From CAVQFB01 sp963711675 (GTDB lineage: Bacteria > Acidobacteriota > Terriglobia > Terriglobales > Acidobacteriaceae), in the NCBI GenBank assembly GCA_963711675.1, contig CAVQFB010000001.1, forward strand, positions 124,001 through 188,000: DNA of 64,000 bases, read 5' to 3'. The translations under genes were made by a program, and so were the position numbers. A model generated the notes under the pieces. It was not told the origin of the DNA. It searched no databases and worked only from the letters and a program-made list of their open reading frames with translations. Shown piece after piece: positions 54,635 through 63,946 of this stretch. How positions within the stretch are numbered: the first letter of the stretch is position 1; every line of letters starts with the position of its first letter.

Positions 54635-55819
54635 ATGATCAGGCACGCTCAGACATTGTGGAACCGAAGGAGGGCACCCGTTCCGGCAGAAGGATTCGTC
54701 TTTGACAGACCTCTAGTTCTTTTGCAGAGCGACGACTGGGGTCGCGTGGGAATCCGCGATCAGGAAGGGTTTGAGCAGGTCCGGTCTGCGGGCGTGGCGC
54801 TCGGGGAAAGGCCCTACGATTTCTACTCGCTGGAGACGGCTGATGATGTTGTCGTGTTGGGCGAGCTGTTAACGCAACATCGCGATGCGACTGGCCGATC
54901 CGCATGTGTGGAAATGAATTTCGTACTGGCCAACATCGATTTCAAGAAATGTGCGAAGGATGGCTGGCGTAGCGTTCATCTCCTGCCTCTGAGTGAAGGA
55001 TTACCTGGACACTGGTCGCGGCCCGGTCTCTTTGAGGCTTACGCAGACGGAATTGCAAATGGCATTTTCTCTCCCGCGCTCCACGGGTTGACTCATTTTT
55101 CCCGCCCGAGCGTGGAGCACTATATCGCGCGAGATCGGGATGGCCACAGTCAACTCCTGCGGACCCTCTGGCGAGCGGAAACGCCGTACATTCACTGGCG
55201 GATGCCGTGGGTGGGCTACGAATACTCGGTGTTGGAAGGCGAAGCATATGAGCGCTTCCTGCCTGCCGACAAGCAGCAGCGGATGATCGATGACGCGGTC
55301 AGGATTTTTGTAAAGTTGTTCGCGGCTACGCCGCACTCTGCTTGCGCGCCTGGCTATCGAGCCAACCGGGACACGGTGTGCGCTTGGGCGAAGCATGGTA
55401 TTCGTGTCGCACAGAACGGTCCGGGCGAAGTCTCGCCGCCTTACTTTGATGATGCAGGTTTATTGCAAGTATTCCGGACGGTTGAGTTTGAGCCCGCCGT
55501 GAATCCCTCGTTTTCGTTGACGCATGCGTTGCGTTCCGCAGAAGAATGCATCGCGCGCGGCATACCGGTCGTCATCTCGGTACACTCTATCAATTTCCAT
55601 TCGACGCTTCGAGACTTCCGCACAAACACGCTGCATCAGTTGGATCAATTTCTTACGGCCCTCGAAGCGAAATATCCCGATCTTCTCTACGTGCATGACG
55701 CTGATCTGTGGGACATCCTGCAGCACGGAATGTACGAACACGCGGGGAACAAGACGAGCGTGCGCGCAACGAAGATCGCCTTGGGCAAGGATTGGATTGA
55801 AGCGGGGCGGAGTGCCTAG
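54635..55819 (+). CDS. Polysaccharide deacetylase-like protein (divergent)
   Basis: The 394-residue product has a carbohydrate-esterase-like start, RPLVLLQSDDWGRVGIRD, where the Asp-Asp resembles the NodB metal motif. HGLTHFSRPSVEHYIARDRDG supplies two candidate metal histidines, and PHSACAPGYRANRDTVCAWAKHGIRVAQNG resembles the PGYR segment of NodB enzymes. It is a distant family member, so catalytic competence is inferred. The start ATG 54635 is used; GTG 54575 is possible. Its stop abuts the sulfatase-like start directly (55819/55820). Confidence 0.72.
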   Translation: MIRHAQTLWNRRRAPVPAEGFVFDRPLVLLQSDDWGRVGIRDQEGFEQVRSAGVALGERPYDFYSLETADDVVVLGELLTQHRDATGRSACVEMNFVLANIDFKKCAKDGWRSVHLLPLSEGLPGHWSRPGLFEAYADGIANGIFSPALHGLTHFSRPSVEHYIARDRDGHSQLLRTLWRAETPYIHWRMPWVGYEYSVLEGEAYERFLPADKQQRMIDDAVRIFVKLFAATPHSACAPGYRANRDTVCAWAKHGIRVAQNGPGEVSPPYFDDAGLLQVFRTVEFEPAVNPSFSLTHALRSAEECIARGIPVVISVHSINFHSTLRDFRTNTLHQLDQFLTALEAKYPDLLYVHDADLWDILQHGMYEHAGNKTSVRATKIALGKDWIEAGRSA

Positions 55820-57331
55820 ATGGAATCACGACGCTCGCTGGTCCTGGTTACCGTTGATTGCCTGAGAGCGGATCACGTTGGCTTCATGGGGTATCGCCAA
55901 CCCACTACTCCCTTCCTTGACTGGCTCGCAACCGAAAGCCTTGTTGTCCCCAACGCCATTGTGGCCGGGACGCCAACCTACTATTCGCTTCCATCGATCC
56001 TGGCGTCACGCCGTCCGCTCGCTTACGGACGCGATGTGATTGGGTTGGCGCCTGGTGAGTCGACGCTGGCCTCTGTGTTGCAGAGTTCCGGCTATGCGAC
56101 AGCTTGCTTTGCTGCGGGAAATCCATACATTTCCCAGCAGTTTGGCTACGAACAAGGCTTCGACAGCTTCTACAATTTTATCGACGGGGGATCGGACGTT
56201 CACCGGGATGCAGCACCGGCCCGCGAGCCTCAGCTGGTGCGAAGTTCCATCAATCAGCTGATCGAAAAGACTGCGTACCAGGCCGGTCCTTTCGGCGCCG
56301 TGTACGACGAACTCTATTTCCAGTACTGTCAGCGATGGGCCACGCCTGACCCGACATCCTTCGGTGCATTGCGGCGTTTTCCCGCTGCCGACGTTTTGAT
56401 CGATCAGGCATTCAACTGGTTGGCATCGGTCGGAAGAAGTCCTTTTTTCCTCTGGCTGCACCTGATGGACCCTCACGCTCCTTACTATCCGACAGAGGAT
56501 GCTCTTGAGGAGATGGGATACGCGGAGCTAACTCCCTTCCGATCCCGCTATCTGAACTCTTACTGGAACCGGTCGGATCTGACGACGCGGCGCCGCAGCC
56601 GGCATCGTGGTGATGTGCTTGCCCTTTACGACGCGAGTGTACGCTGGGTGGACAAACAGATGGAGCGTCTAGTGCAGGAACTGCGGCGTTCTCAGGTCTG
56701 GAACGACTGCGTGTTCGCCCTCACCGCCGATCATGGCGAGGAGTTTCTTGACCATGGTGGGTGCTTTCATCCGCCTTGCAAACTTACTGAGGAGATCGTG
56801 CACGTTCCGTTGCTGATTCGCGTACCTGGGGCAACGAAAAGGGCGGTGTCGGCGGCTCCGTTCAGTCATCTGCACCTGGGCCCGACTTTGCTCGACGCTA
56901 CGGGAGTGGCTGCGCCGTCCGAATTCCGGGGCCGCAGTCTCTGGCAAGAACTGCAAACCGGCAGGGAATGGAGCGACCCGGCCATCACCGAATCGATCGC
57001 GAGTTGCACAAATCCCTTCCGTCAGGAAACCTGCGTCGGGGCGCGTGCCCTCGCTGTGCGGGACGGGCGCTACAAGTTGGTGATGAATTTCGATCTGCCC
57101 AGTGAGCAGATGTTCGACCTCGAGGTGGACCCGGCAGAGCAAAATCCGCTTCCCGGAGATGCAGAACCAGCTAACCGCAAGCGTCTGCTCCGGCATGCCA
57201 GGCAACATCTTGAACGATCGTTGCAAGTAAGGCACCCGTCTTTGCGATTGGGCGCTCGCATGCGGCAGCTTCCACTAGAATTGGCGCAACAACCCTCTTT
57301 CAGCCAGCGAGGAGAACCGTTTGCAACGTAG
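55820..57331 (+). CDS. Sulfatase-superfamily hydrolase or phosphotransferase
   Basis: The 503-residue protein begins LVLVTVDCLRADHVGFMGY, the metal motif of sulfatases (Asp13, Asp18). The nucleophile region reads TPTYYSLPSILAS, with Ser in place of Cys and no following Arg, so formylglycine-type activation of the classical CxPxR is not seen. Later metal ligands occur in TADHGEEFLDHG. Members can be sulfatases or phosphoethanolamine/phosphoglycerol transferases. No membrane helix is visible. It sits inside the EPS operon and overlaps the next gene by 11 bases. Confidence 0.82.
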   Translation: MESRRSLVLVTVDCLRADHVGFMGYRQPTTPFLDWLATESLVVPNAIVAGTPTYYSLPSILASRRPLAYGRDVIGLAPGESTLASVLQSSGYATACFAAGNPYISQQFGYEQGFDSFYNFIDGGSDVHRDAAPAREPQLVRSSINQLIEKTAYQAGPFGAVYDELYFQYCQRWATPDPTSFGALRRFPAADVLIDQAFNWLASVGRSPFFLWLHLMDPHAPYYPTEDALEEMGYAELTPFRSRYLNSYWNRSDLTTRRRSRHRGDVLALYDASVRWVDKQMERLVQELRRSQVWNDCVFALTADHGEEFLDHGGCFHPPCKLTEEIVHVPLLIRVPGATKRAVSAAPFSHLHLGPTLLDATGVAAPSEFRGRSLWQELQTGREWSDPAITESIASCTNPFRQETCVGARALAVRDGRYKLVMNFDLPSEQMFDLEVDPAEQNPLPGDAEPANRKRLLRHARQHLERSLQVRHPSLRLGARMRQLPLELAQQPSFSQRGEPFAT

Positions 57332-59069
57332 AGGTTACTTTGCTGCGGCGGCTGCGCTCCTGTCCCTGGTCGCCGTCTGCCGCATCGTGTTGAGTTATCG
57401 CGAACGGGCGCAGGGATTTGACGAGCCATGCCACATCTCCGCCGCATTGGAATTCCTCGATAGAGGGACATACACGCTCGATCCAGTTCATCCTCCGCTG
57501 GCGCGGATTGCGATTGGCGTGCCCCTTTACCTCGCGGGCGAGCGGTATCCGGAGTTCGCGATCGGAGATCAGGCAAGCCTTAATTACAACGAGGTCGGCA
57601 ACCGGATACTCTCTGATGGCGGCCACTACGCGCGCAATCTGGTACTGGGGCGGGTTGGCATCCTGCCCTTTTTCCTCATCGCATCGGCGCTTGTCTTTCT
57701 CTGGACGCGTCGCTTGTTTGGCGATCTTGCGGCCCTGATCGCGGTGGCTGTCTTCACAACTTTGCCCAGCGTGCTGGCTTTCTCCGGACTGGCATACACC
57801 GACATGCCGGCAGCATGTACGCAATTTGCCGCCTTGTTTGGATTTGCGTACTGGCTGGAGACGAAGACACTTCGGGCAGCCATGCTGCTGGGGATTGCGG
57901 TCGGGTTGGCGCTCCTCTCGAAACTGACGAGCCTTATTTTCTTGCCGGCGGCTATTGTCGCAATACTTCTGTGCCAGTGGTTCTTCGGGGCACGAGCAAG
58001 GGAGATTCAGGAAAACGGTAGAACTCGTTGGATTAGCCAGTGTGCCGTGGCCGTCGTTGTGGCTACCCTGGTGGTCTGGGGTGGATACAGATTCTCGGTG
58101 GATCACATCAGAGAAGGTATGCAGCTGTCCGCAGACTCGATGCCTTCGTTCCAACATTTTCCCTCTCCGGTGGGCAGCCTGGCGCGATTTGCTGTTCTGC
58201 ACGACCCGATGTTGCCCGCTCCCGCTCTGCTGCGAGGAGTAGCCACTGCGTGGGTATTGAACCAGAGTGCACCACAGTCCTATTTACTTGGGAGCGTGAA
58301 ATCGGGGGGCTGGTGGTATTTCTTCGTGGTTGGTCTGGCTGTGAAAACGCCATTGCCGGCGATCGCACTATTCCTGTTAGGGGCGGTGTCTTTACTGACG
58401 TTTACTCGCGGCCTCCAGTGGAGAGCGTTAATTCCAGCAGTCGCGATGCTGGCGGTCTTCGCAGTGACGACGACGGTGAAGTACGACGTCGGCGTTAGGC
58501 ACGTGCTCGTGTTGTTTCCCTTGCTTGCAGTCATGGCGGGAGCGGGGGCAGCCTATCTCATTACGTTGAAGGGAAACTCGCGCGTGTTCGGCCGCGTGGC
58601 TCTGGCAGTTCTCTTGCTGTGGTTGGGGGCGGCGAGCCTTCGTGCCAGTGGCGACTATATCGCCTACTTCAACGAAATTGCAGGACACGATCCCAGCAAA
58701 GTTCTGGTGATGGGCTGTGACCTCGATTGCGGACAGGACTTACTCAGACTGGCGCAGGAATTTCGCAGCCGTCATATCGATCATCCAAGCGTCGCAGTCT
58801 GGAGCAGTGCCGATTTGCTCCAAATGGGGTTGCCGGGCTTCGACACACTCCGGCCGTTTCGACCAGTCACGGGCTGGGTCGCAATCAGCGCGCGCTCGCA
58901 GCTCCTGGGCGATGTGTTTCACGAGACATATCCGCCGGGCGCGTTTGCGTGGCTGGATCAGTACGAACCGGTGGAACAAGTCGGGAAGACCATCAGGCTT
59001 TACTACATTCCCGAGGTGAAGAGTGCGGCGCTCAAACCGGACAGGAAGTCGGTTCGAGCGGAAGATTGA
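57321..59069 (+). CDS. GT39/ArnT-like integral membrane glycosyltransferase
   Basis: The 582-residue protein has about 10-12 hydrophobic helices and the PMT/ArnT-type N-terminal loop with FDEPCHISAALEFLDRG (acidic catalytic residue), DPVHPPLARIAIGVPLY and a large periplasmic tail. Such enzymes use polyprenyl-phosphate sugars to glycosylate proteins or lipids outside the membrane. The start is TTG 57321, within the sulfatase-like gene. It is followed after 32 bases by a cytoplasmic glycosyltransferase. Confidence 0.82.
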   Translation: MQRRGYFAAAAALLSLVAVCRIVLSYRERAQGFDEPCHISAALEFLDRGTYTLDPVHPPLARIAIGVPLYLAGERYPEFAIGDQASLNYNEVGNRILSDGGHYARNLVLGRVGILPFFLIASALVFLWTRRLFGDLAALIAVAVFTTLPSVLAFSGLAYTDMPAACTQFAALFGFAYWLETKTLRAAMLLGIAVGLALLSKLTSLIFLPAAIVAILLCQWFFGARAREIQENGRTRWISQCAVAVVVATLVVWGGYRFSVDHIREGMQLSADSMPSFQHFPSPVGSLARFAVLHDPMLPAPALLRGVATAWVLNQSAPQSYLLGSVKSGGWWYFFVVGLAVKTPLPAIALFLLGAVSLLTFTRGLQWRALIPAVAMLAVFAVTTTVKYDVGVRHVLVLFPLLAVMAGAGAAYLITLKGNSRVFGRVALAVLLLWLGAASLRASGDYIAYFNEIAGHDPSKVLVMGCDLDCGQDLLRLAQEFRSRHIDHPSVAVWSSADLLQMGLPGFDTLRPFRPVTGWVAISARSQLLGDVFHETYPPGAFAWLDQYEPVEQVGKTIRLYYIPEVKSAALKPDRKSVRAED

Positions 59070-59101
59070 CGGACTGAGCAGCATTAAAGCGGCTGGAGAA
59101 G

Positions 59102-60202
59102 TTGGAAGAATTGCAGAAGACGGTGAGACCAATTCGAATTCTTGTCGAGACCTTGGCGGATGCGGAATTGACCAACGCACAAATGGTCAATGCGAGGGAT
59201 ATCATCTGCCGCCTCGACCCGGATCGTTTCCAGGTTACGACCTTCATGTCCGGTAAGCCGGACCCGCGAATCAGTCAGCGGCCGAATACGCAGCTCATCC
59301 GGCTCCCCAAGCGGAAGCAAACGGCAAGAATTCTGGCAGAGTTCCTGCTCGGTTCGCACGACATTCTGTTCTACGTGAAGGCCTCGCCGGCCTCAAAGTG
59401 GTACATGAAATTGAGGTCGAGAAAGAAAAATAGGCGCGTGACCGTGGGCACAATCGAGTCCCAATGCAACTGGAGAGCCGAGCCATCGATCCCCTCGGAA
59501 AATGTAGCACTGATAGAAAACACGGTCCTTCGCTGTGATCACCTTTTCAGTAATTCGGCTTCGGTGAGAAGCAGTCTGCAGAACGAATACGGACTGCAGA
59601 GCGAGGTCGTTCCCACGGGTGTCGACACGGAATTCTTCGCTCCTGATCCGAACAAGGCTGGAAATGTGCGCCCTCGGGTGATCTTTGTTGGTTCCTTGCG
59701 GCCGTTCAAAGGCCCGCAATCAGTGCTCGACGCAGCGGAGAAGTTTCCGCATCTCGACTTCGTTTTGGTCGGTGATGGAGCCTCGGCGGCTGATCTTAGA
59801 GAACAGGCCAAGCGCCTGGCGAACGTTCAAATGCGAGGAGCGCTTTCCAGGGAAGAAGTGCGCGAAGAATATCGAAGGGCCGATATCTGTCTGTTCCCTT
59901 CACGGTGGGAAGGGTCGCCCAAGGTGATTATGGAGGCCGCTGCTTGTGGCTTGCCCGTCATCGCGCGTTCCGACTATCGCCCCGAAACCGTCATCGATGG
60001 CGAAACCGGGCACCTCGCTGAGGACGAGGATGAAGTCTTTGCCCGGCTGGCGGAACTCGCGGCAGCGACAGATGTGAGGAGAAAAATGGGCCTAGCCGGC
60101 CGCGCTCACATGAAGAAGTTCGACTGGAATCCGATAGTCCGCCAGTGGGAAGGCATTTTTCTGCAAGTGGCCCCGCGAGCGAATGGGGGCGCTTGCCCAT
60201 GA
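59102..60202 (+). CDS. Glycosyltransferase family 4 (GT-B)
   Basis: The 366-residue protein has the C-terminal GT4 signature: VIFVGSLRPFKGPQSVLDAA, FVLVGDGASAADLR, and the EX7E-type donor site in DICLFPSRWEGSPKVIMEAAACGLPVIA. It starts at TTG 59102. Its last bases overlap the next glycosyltransferase start (ATGA at 60199-60202). Donor and acceptor are unknown. Confidence 0.88.
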   Translation: MEELQKTVRPIRILVETLADAELTNAQMVNARDIICRLDPDRFQVTTFMSGKPDPRISQRPNTQLIRLPKRKQTARILAEFLLGSHDILFYVKASPASKWYMKLRSRKKNRRVTVGTIESQCNWRAEPSIPSENVALIENTVLRCDHLFSNSASVRSSLQNEYGLQSEVVPTGVDTEFFAPDPNKAGNVRPRVIFVGSLRPFKGPQSVLDAAEKFPHLDFVLVGDGASAADLREQAKRLANVQMRGALSREEVREEYRRADICLFPSRWEGSPKVIMEAAACGLPVIARSDYRPETVIDGETGHLAEDEDEVFARLAELAAATDVRRKMGLAGRAHMKKFDWNPIVRQWEGIFLQVAPRANGGACP

Positions 60203-61377
60203 GTTCCTCCGATTCCACTTCCAGCGCACGACCGATTCACGTTCTTACGCTTACACCGTTCTATCCCTCCGCCCAGGACGGCGCGAGCGGATGCTTCATC
60301 GCTGAACCCTTGGTCTGGCTGGAAAAGAACGGAGTGAAGAACACCATCTTCGCGATGCAGCCTGCTTACCGCGGACGCAGAGCGGAAACTGGCGGCGCGC
60401 CACGCGCAGAATGGATTTCCTACCTGAGTCCGCCGGGCAACCTGGGCCTGGCGGCTGCAGGCGCTTTTGTCTATGCCCGGATTCTCTCCGCTGTTCGCAG
60501 ACTCCATAAGTCAAGAGGTATTGACCTGATTCACGCGCATGCTGCCTTGCCGTGCGGGCATGCGGCGGCGTTGCTGAGTCAGGAATTGGGAATTCCGTTC
60601 GTGGTATCGGTACACGGTCTCGACGTATTTTCGTCGGCAAATGCGGGTGGCTGTGCGGCACGCTGGAACCGGCGGGTCTCAGAGATGGTGTACGGGCAGG
60701 CGCGGGGGACAATCTGCGTCAGTCAGCACGTCTGCGACGAAATTCTCACCGGAGTGGGGGCTCGCTGCCGTGCTTCGGTGGTATACAACGGCGTCGATTC
60801 CGACTTGTTTTCACCCGGCTCAGATTCGGCTGCGGGTGAGCCCACAATCCTGAGTGTCGGGAATCTGATTCCCACCAAAGGGCACGAACTTCTGCTTCGT
60901 GCCGTAGCGGCGCTGAAGCGAACGATAGCGGGGCTGACCTGCGTCATCATCGGCGACGGGCCCGAGCGCACTCGGCTTCAGCAAATCGCGCGAGAACTTC
61001 GGATTTCTGATCGCACTTTCGTCGGGCGGCAAAGCCGGGCCTCCGTTGCTGAATTCTTGCGCCGCAGTTCGATCTTCTGCCTGCCCAGCCGTTACGAAGG
61101 TTTGGGATGTGTTTATCTGGAGGCCATGGCTGCCGGAAAGCCTGCCGTTGGATGCCGCGGCCAGGGAATCGCAGAGATTATTCAGCACAATGTGAACGGA
61201 TGTCTGGTTGATCCGGGCAATCTTGATGGACTCGTAACCACGATGGCAAAGTTGATGGAAGATGCGGCAATGACCCGGCGTATCGCGAGTGCCGGCCGAC
61301 GAACGGTTCTAAACGGATTTACCTTGAGCCATCAGGCGCAAAGGCTCAACCAGGTCTACCGGGAGTGTCTGGCATGA
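60199..61377 (+). CDS. Glycosyltransferase family 4 (GT-B)
   Basis: The 392-residue enzyme has the N-terminal HVLTLTPFYPSAQDGASGCFI segment, HAHAALPCGHAAALL and VVSVHGLDVF. The GT4 C-terminal block follows: ILSVGNLIPTKGHELLLRAVA, IIGDGPERTRLQ, FCLPSRYEGLGCVYLEAMAAGKP. The start ATG 60199 overlaps the preceding stop, and an ATGA overlap couples it to the next gene. Upstream in-frame 60145 is within the previous gene and not favoured. Confidence 0.9.
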   Translation: MSSSDSTSSARPIHVLTLTPFYPSAQDGASGCFIAEPLVWLEKNGVKNTIFAMQPAYRGRRAETGGAPRAEWISYLSPPGNLGLAAAGAFVYARILSAVRRLHKSRGIDLIHAHAALPCGHAAALLSQELGIPFVVSVHGLDVFSSANAGGCAARWNRRVSEMVYGQARGTICVSQHVCDEILTGVGARCRASVVYNGVDSDLFSPGSDSAAGEPTILSVGNLIPTKGHELLLRAVAALKRTIAGLTCVIIGDGPERTRLQQIARELRISDRTFVGRQSRASVAEFLRRSSIFCLPSRYEGLGCVYLEAMAAGKPAVGCRGQGIAEIIQHNVNGCLVDPGNLDGLVTTMAKLMEDAAMTRRIASAGRRTVLNGFTLSHQAQRLNQVYRECLA

Positions 61378-62519
61378 AGCGTCGCCTGGCGATTCTTACC
61401 GAGATCATCGCTCCCTACCGTATTCCTGTGTTGAACGCGCTCGTGCAGAACCCGGACGTCGATCCGTTCGTCATCTTTCTGTCCGAGACCGACCCCGGCC
61501 TGCGCAAGTGGAGGGTCTATAAAGACGAAATCCGGTTTGACTACGCGGTCCTTCCTTCGTGGCGGCGCAGGATCGGAAAACACAATCTACTGATCAACCG
61601 CGGCCTGCATTCCGCTCTGGATCGGGTCCGTCCTGATGCGATCGTTTGTGGTGGGTACAACTACCTCTCGTCCTGGAGCGCCGCAGCTTGGGCTCGGCGT
61701 GCACGGATCCCATTCCTGCTGTGGTGTGAGAGTACCCTGCAGGATCAGCGTAATGGATACGGAGTCATCGAGTTTCTCAAGCGCAAGTTTGTACAGCGCT
61801 GCGATGCTTTTGTCGTTCCAGGAAAGTCGGCGAGTGAGTATTTGCGTGCTCTCGGTGTGCGGGGCGACATTGTTATGGCGCCCAACGCGGTGGACATTGA
61901 CTTCTTCTCCCGTGTGGCCCAAGCAAGGCAGTGCGGGTCTGATCCAACTGAAAAATTCGGACTGCCCGCGCGCTACTTTCTCTACGTCGGCCGGTTGGTA
62001 ACCGAGAAAGGTATCTTCGAACTGCTTGATGCCTATGCCAGACTGGACCGTTCGCTGAAATCAGCGGTGGGATTGGTGTTTGTCGGAGATGGTGCACAGA
62101 AACACGAACTGATGAGGCGAATTGCTCGCATGTCGCTTGCGAAGGTCCACTGCGTGGACTTCCTGCAGCGAGAGGACTTGGCCTCCGTCTATGGGCGTGC
62201 GGAGGCTCTAGTGCTGCCGACCCACAGTGACCCATGGGGACTAGTCGTAAACGAAGCCATGGCTTGCGGTCTTCCGATAATAGCGACGAATGCCGCCGGA
62301 TGTGCCAGGGATCTCGTAGAGGATTCAGTCAATGGATTTGTGGTTCGTCCCGGTGACGTGGCCGGATTGACTTCGGCCATGTCCAGACTGGCGCGTGACG
62401 CTCGCAGACGCATGGAGATGAGTTCACGTAGCCGGGAACGCATTCAATCGTATTCTCCCGAAGCGTGTGCGTCTGGGATCGCAGAAGCAGCGAAATCGCT
62501 TTGGGCGGCGCACGCATGA
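61374..62519 (+). CDS. Glycosyltransferase family 4 (GT-B)
   Basis: The 381-residue protein begins KRRLAILTEIIAPYRIPVLNAL, typical of GT4 enzymes of EPS loci. It contains YVGRLVTEKGIFELLDAYARL, GDGAQKHELMRRIA and the donor-site motif EALVLPTHSDPWGLVVNEAMACGLPII. It starts at ATG 61374 in an ATGA overlap with the previous gene and ends in an ATGA overlap with the polymerase gene. Confidence 0.9.
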   Translation: MKRRLAILTEIIAPYRIPVLNALVQNPDVDPFVIFLSETDPGLRKWRVYKDEIRFDYAVLPSWRRRIGKHNLLINRGLHSALDRVRPDAIVCGGYNYLSSWSAAAWARRARIPFLLWCESTLQDQRNGYGVIEFLKRKFVQRCDAFVVPGKSASEYLRALGVRGDIVMAPNAVDIDFFSRVAQARQCGSDPTEKFGLPARYFLYVGRLVTEKGIFELLDAYARLDRSLKSAVGLVFVGDGAQKHELMRRIARMSLAKVHCVDFLQREDLASVYGRAEALVLPTHSDPWGLVVNEAMACGLPIIATNAAGCARDLVEDSVNGFVVRPGDVAGLTSAMSRLARDARRRMEMSSRSRERIQSYSPEACASGIAEAAKSLWAAHA

Positions 62520-63946
62520 ACTCTCGCTTGCAACGAGTGCTGATCTTGAGCGCGGCGATTGCGGGACTTGTCGCGTTTGTTCATTTTGCCTACACACGAC
62601 CGGGTTACTTCACCGATGCGACCTACATAGCGGGGCTTCTGCTCCTGCAGGTCATCGCTGTGGGTGTATGGCACTACGAGAAAGTTTTCTTTGCTCTGCT
62701 TGTGTTCATGTTTGTGTGGGCCGGCACCGGCCTTCCATACGGAAGCGCTGCTACGTCGGCAAGGTGGCTGGTATTGGCGGTTGCTGCCTTTGCCGGATTG
62801 GTAAGATGGATGAAGAGCTATCGCCATCGCTTCGAAGTGTTCGACCTGGTGGCGCTGATCTGCGCGTCGACTGCGCTGGTTTCAGTCGTGGTCTCCACGC
62901 TCCCGCAGATGGCTCTGCTCAAGGCATTCAGTCTTTTCCTTCTCTTCCTGTACGGTGCCACGGGTGCCAGACTGGCTGCCTTGGGTCGGGAACAAACCTT
63001 CGTAAATGGCCTGGTGGGATGTTGCGAGTTAAGCGTTTACCTTACGGCGATTCTGTATTTTGTGTTTGGCTACCAGTTTTTTGGCAACAATAATTCTCTG
63101 GGTGCGGTCATGGGAGTCTTGGTTTCCCCGGTTCTGATTTGGGCCAGTGCGGTGGCCGGCCCCGGATTCCTGCGTCGACGGAGAATTCTGGCATTGTTCC
63201 TCAGCTGGGCCCTGCTCTATTTTTCACTTTCTCGTGCTGGAATCGTTGCGGCGGCATTCTCCTCTGCCATTCTCTGCATTGTTTCCAAGCGGCGGAACTT
63301 GCTGATGGGCGCCGGACTCGCATTGCTTCTACTCTTCGCTTCAGCCCAGGTGCTGCTGCCGGAAGGATCGGAAACATTTGTAACCACGGTCCAGTCTTCC
63401 GTCCTTTACAAGGGCAGGGAGCGAGAGGGAATCTTTGGGTCGCGCAAATCACCCTGGCAGAGAACCATGGCGGTCATCGATCAGCACCCCTGGTTTGGTA
63501 GTGGCTTCGGGACGAGCGATATCGGGACGAACGGGGGGAGTGTCAGTGCTTCATCGGTCGAGACCAATGAAGAAGCGGGACGAGAGCACGGCAGCAGTTA
63601 CCTGGCTCTGGTGGAATGGGTCGGCCTTCTGGGCGTGCTTCCATTTGCGTTGCTGTTTGGGCTGTTGCTGCAGAGGATTGCCACGACCTTTGCGTGGCTA
63701 TACCAGTCGGCGGACCTGAATCACTGCGCGATTCCTCTGGCGTTGGTGTTGACCTCCGGACTGGTCCATGGCTTCTTTGAGGATTGGATCGTCGCAGTGG
63801 GATATTACCTGACGGTCTTGTTCTGGAGCTTTGCATTTATTTTTATGTGCGTTGCTCCACGCCGCTCGGCGCGAACCGTTCAGGCTAGGAGATTCTGGAG
63901 CGAGGGATTTGCCGCCTCTCCTGCAGTGGTGGCTCTTCGGCGATGA
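62516..63946 (+). CDS. Second O-antigen ligase/polymerase family membrane protein
   Basis: The 476-residue protein has around 12 hydrophobic helices. The Wzy_C-type loop has FSLSRAGIVAAAFSSA-like sequence, a periplasmic stretch (SSVLYKGREREGIFGSRKSPWQ) and WFGSGFGTSDIGT followed by HGSSYLALVEWVGLLGVLPF. It shares fold class with the minus-strand homolog at 33375-34754 but little sequence. As part of the pse operon it may be the polymerase, leaving the other as ligase; this is inference. ATG 62516 overlaps the previous stop. Confidence 0.87.
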   Translation: MNSRLQRVLILSAAIAGLVAFVHFAYTRPGYFTDATYIAGLLLLQVIAVGVWHYEKVFFALLVFMFVWAGTGLPYGSAATSARWLVLAVAAFAGLVRWMKSYRHRFEVFDLVALICASTALVSVVVSTLPQMALLKAFSLFLLFLYGATGARLAALGREQTFVNGLVGCCELSVYLTAILYFVFGYQFFGNNNSLGAVMGVLVSPVLIWASAVAGPGFLRRRRILALFLSWALLYFSLSRAGIVAAAFSSAILCIVSKRRNLLMGAGLALLLLFASAQVLLPEGSETFVTTVQSSVLYKGREREGIFGSRKSPWQRTMAVIDQHPWFGSGFGTSDIGTNGGSVSASSVETNEEAGREHGSSYLALVEWVGLLGVLPFALLFGLLLQRIATTFAWLYQSADLNHCAIPLALVLTSGLVHGFFEDWIVAVGYYLTVLFWSFAFIFMCVAPRRSARTVQARRFWSEGFAASPAVVALRR

